NCBI RefSeq assembly: GCF_030151085.1
Contig: NZ_JASLER010000018.1
Location: forward strand, 1 to 64,000
Direction of reading: 5' to 3'
Source: Bacteroides sp.
Lineage (GTDB): Bacteria > Bacteroidota > Bacteroidia > Bacteroidales > Bacteroidaceae
DNA: 64,000 nucleotides
This document shows, in pieces, positions 61,948 to 64,000 of the stretch. The position numbers and the translations under genes were made by a program. Position 1 is the stretch's first letter. Every line of letters begins with the position of its first letter. Under the pieces are notes generated by a model, which was given only the letters and a program-made list of their open reading frames with translations, ran no database searches and had not been told where the DNA came from.

Positions 61948-61955
61948 CAAAGATA
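61948..61955 (-). promoter_or_regulatory. -7 promoter element for acyltransferase gene
   Basis: TATCTTTG on the minus strand matches TAnnTTTG, 18 bp before the ATG at 61929. Confidence 0.6.
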
Positions 61956-62273
61956 TAAAAATTATCTTGAGGGATTATAAGAACTTATTATTATTGTAGC
62001 TATGCTACTGATGGATTATCCGGAAGCTCGGGTACTAGAACATTGAGACCTCAGTCCGAATCTTAACGGTAATGGAGTTGCGGAGCGGATGGAATGGAGT
62101 AAACTGTGTCCGTGCTTTATGATGAAGAAAGAGAAGTGATGAAAAATATAATCTTTATAGCTGCAGAAGAGCTATTTACCACCTTTCTTTCATAAGATAC
62201 ATTCTTTCGAATCATTCCCAGCAGAAAAAAATATCATTTTCTAGCAAGCAACCCGTATCTCGTTTTTTTTATA
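61956..62273. other. Divergent intergenic region with no recognised gene
   Basis: About 320 bp between the acyltransferase and the next glycosyltransferase. Base composition is less AT-rich in 62020-62110. I see no ORF, RNA or clear terminator; TAGCT/AGCTA (near 62158-62174) is a minor hairpin. It may be remnant sequence. Confidence 0.3.
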
Positions 62274-62281
62274 TAAATTTG
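62274..62281 (+). promoter_or_regulatory. -7 promoter element for GT2 gene
   Basis: TAAATTTG matches TAnnTTTG, 24 bp before the ATG at 62306. It suggests a second transcription unit within the polysaccharide locus. Confidence 0.5.
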
Positions 62282-62305
62282 TGCTGCAATTAAATCAGAC
62301 AGATT

Positions 62306-63304
62306 ATGAACAATATTTTAATCAGCATTATTATACCGGTATACCAAGCAGAAGCTTTTTTGGAAAAATCTGTAGAGTCAATATTAAAACAAACACTAAA
62401 AGATATTGAAATCCTGCTGATAGATGATGGATCGAAGGATAAATCGGGGGAAATTTGTGACCAATTTGCCGTCAGAGACCAAAGAGTTAGAGTTATCCAC
62501 AAAAAAAACGGAGGACAATCTTCAGCCAGAAATGCAGGAATAAATGCTGCTTTGGGAAAATATATCGGATTTATGGATAATGATGACTTTCTATATCCTG
62601 AAATGTGCCAACTATTGTATGAGAATGCAGAGCAATATAATGCCGAAATATCAGCAGCCAGCTTTATTACAGAAAATGAAGCAGGAATACGTTCTCATGA
62701 TAATCATTCTCAGTGTACCTATGTTTATGACAACAGGGCAGCAGTTGAAGCTTATCTTGCACGAGATATAATGGATATCTATGTATGGACAAAGATATAC
62801 AGAAAAGATTTCTTAGATAAATATCATATAAGATTTGAAAAGGGACGAAGTGATGAAGACTGGTTGTTTAATCATATCGCATTTGTTTCAGCATCCAAGG
62901 TTGTTATGAAGGATACTCCTATCTATCTTTACATCGAACGTAATAATTCAACATGTCGCACATTCCATAAAACTAATTTCCATAAATATATAGATGACAC
63001 TTGCTATAGATTGCAAAAAATAGAAAAAGACATTAGCGACAATTATCCTCAATTAATACATCTTGCTCAAAGACAAACTATAATCGCTTGTTTTAAGATG
63101 CTATCAGTAATGTCCAACTATTCGAGAAAGGAATGCGAACCATATTACACATGGGTAAAGACCTATTTACAAAAGAATTCAAAAATGGTTATTAAAGATA
63201 AGAAACTTTTTGGAATGACTAGCATAGGAGTGTATATGGCAGGGTATATGCCACCACAACTTTATTTTATTCTAAAAAGATTGAAGCACTCAATTAAGAA
63301 ATAA
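62306..63304 (+). CDS. Family 2 glycosyltransferase
   Basis: Cytosolic GT-A enzyme of 332 residues. The N-terminal nucleotide-sugar domain has ISIIIPVYQAEAFLEKSVES, EILLIDDGSKDKSGEICD, NGGQSSARNAGINAALGKYI and the metal-binding FMDNDDFLYP (DxD-type). The region YVWTKIYRKDFLDKYHIRF with SDEDWLFN resembles capsule GT2 enzymes of Bacteroides and streptococci. The donor sugar is not predictable. The flippase gene starts 4 bp after its stop. Confidence 0.92.
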   Translation: MNNILISIIIPVYQAEAFLEKSVESILKQTLKDIEILLIDDGSKDKSGEICDQFAVRDQRVRVIHKKNGGQSSARNAGINAALGKYIGFMDNDDFLYPEMCQLLYENAEQYNAEISAASFITENEAGIRSHDNHSQCTYVYDNRAAVEAYLARDIMDIYVWTKIYRKDFLDKYHIRFEKGRSDEDWLFNHIAFVSASKVVMKDTPIYLYIERNNSTCRTFHKTNFHKYIDDTCYRLQKIEKDISDNYPQLIHLAQRQTIIACFKMLSVMSNYSRKECEPYYTWVKTYLQKNSKMVIKDKKLFGMTSIGVYMAGYMPPQLYFILKRLKHSIKK

Positions 63305-63308
63305 AATC

Positions 63309-64000
63309 ATGCACCAATCTCGTTTGAAGAAATCATTACTCAATGCCCGAGTTAATTTGATTTTTTATTTTTTAAGTTTAGCCTTATCCTTTTTCTCTAG
63401 AAAAATATTTCTAGACGCATTAGGAGCAGACTTTATTGGATTAACAGGTACTCTTAACAATCTTCTTGGTTTCTTGAACCTAGCTGAATTAGGAATCAGC
63501 ACAGCAATAGGATATGTACTATACAAACCACTGTTTGAGCATAACGAACAAAAAATAAATGAAATAATATCGGTATTCGGATTTATATATCGCCGCATCG
63601 GTTTTATAATTCTTGGTGCTGGGTGTTTATTGGCATGCTTTTTACCCATTATTTTCCCGAATAATGTCTTTGATTTAAGAGTTGTTTATTTTGCATTTTT
63701 CTCTTACCTCACCTCCTCGCTGATCGGCTATTTCGCAAACTATAAACAGACCCTCTTGGGAGCCGACCAAAAAAATTATGTAGTAACGGCTTATTTTCAA
63801 AGTGCCGTATTGATAAAAACTCTCTTCCAAATGGGATTGGTATATTACACTGGTAATTACTATTTATGGATTGGCATGGAATTATTACTAGGAATAACAT
63901 ACTCTATCATACTGAATAAGAAGATAAAACAAGTATATCCATGGCTGAAAAGTGAAGTAAAGCAGGGAAAGCTACTTTTCAAAAAGTATCCGGAAGTAAC
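63309..64000 (+). CDS. Polysaccharide flippase (Wzx-like), 3' end outside window
   Basis: The frame opens at ATG 63309 (MHQSRLKKSLLNARVNLIFY) and stays open for 230 codons to the window edge. It has several hydrophobic helices: FYFLSLALSFFSRKIFLDAL, FIGLTGTLNNLLGFLNLAEL, FIILGAGCLLACFLPIIF, AFFSYLTSSLIGYFANYK. The sequence LGADFIGLTGTLNNLLGFLNLAELGI is the conserved start of MOP-superfamily O-antigen flippases, quoted here in overlapping parts. It would move the lipid-linked repeat across the inner membrane. Confidence 0.88.
   Translation, partial: MHQSRLKKSLLNARVNLIFYFLSLALSFFSRKIFLDALGADFIGLTGTLNNLLGFLNLAELGISTAIGYVLYKPLFEHNEQKINEIISVFGFIYRRIGFIILGAGCLLACFLPIIFPNNVFDLRVVYFAFFSYLTSSLIGYFANYKQTLLGADQKNYVVTAYFQSAVLIKTLFQMGLVYYTGNYYLWIGMELLLGITYSIILNKKIKQVYPWLKSEVKQGKLLFKKYPEV

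Overview
The window comes from a Bacteroides-type gut bacterium. The evidence is the repeated TAnnTTTG -7 promoter element with little use of Shine-Dalgarno sequences, glutamine synthetase type III, LL-diaminopimelate aminotransferase (dapL), DUF4251 and LruC-domain proteins, lipoproteins with short lipoboxes, and a trp operon ordered B-E-G-D-C-F-A. The species cannot be fixed from sequence reading alone. No rRNA, tRNA, CRISPR array, insertion sequence or prophage was seen.

Layout. (1) 1-4557, minus strand: a tripartite ABC efflux operon (tolC-like, HlyD-like lipoprotein, fused double ATPase, permease cut by the window edge), divergent from an AraC-family regulator (4740-5630). (2) 5678-8902: a large orphan SF1/Upf1-like helicase, then a convergent junction full of inverted repeats and a DUF4251 protein. 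(3) 9696-17823, minus: glmS-purF-like-carA-carB. (4) 18053-20218, minus: an LruC-domain lipoprotein, divergent from gltB-gltD-asnB (20582-28222). (5) 28294-31861: an ABM-domain protein, a glycerophosphodiesterase-like protein, dapF and dapL. (6) 31956-36786: TorF-like porin, PII, ammonium transporter and glutamine synthetase III. (7) 36943-38944: an S37-type peptidase and a convergent DUF308 membrane protein, separated by a second inverted-repeat cluster. (8) 39010-39117, minus: a 35-residue membrane peptide. (9) 39218-46065: the trp operon behind a leader peptide with three consecutive Trp codons and a strong terminator. (10) 46213-47253: type I asparaginase. (11) 47418-64000: an exopolysaccharide or capsule locus: LruC lipoprotein, response regulator, sugar transferase with a degenerate receiver domain, short TolC-like protein, Wzz/BY-kinase-like protein, polymerase, several glycosyltransferases, a phosphoribosyltransferase-HAD fusion, acyltransferase and a flippase cut by the window end.

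How it fits together. From 9.7 to 47 kb the window is dominated by assimilation and use of ammonium and glutamine: ammonium uptake (Amt/PII), fixation (GSIII, GltBD), use of the glutamine amide (GlmS, PurF-like, CarAB, AsnB, TrpG) and asparagine hydrolysis. The last 17 kb is a cell-surface polysaccharide factory.

Most notable non-gene structure: gene junctions inside operons are padded with 7-nt-periodic AT-rich repeats (AATCACT, AATCGTA, AATTATA, AATTTAT and relatives). These often supply the stop codon of the upstream gene and end at the next ATG, and one such array lies inside trpG coding sequence. Two convergent junctions carry iterated, partly covarying hairpins. The trp leader looks like a classic ribosome-stalling attenuator.
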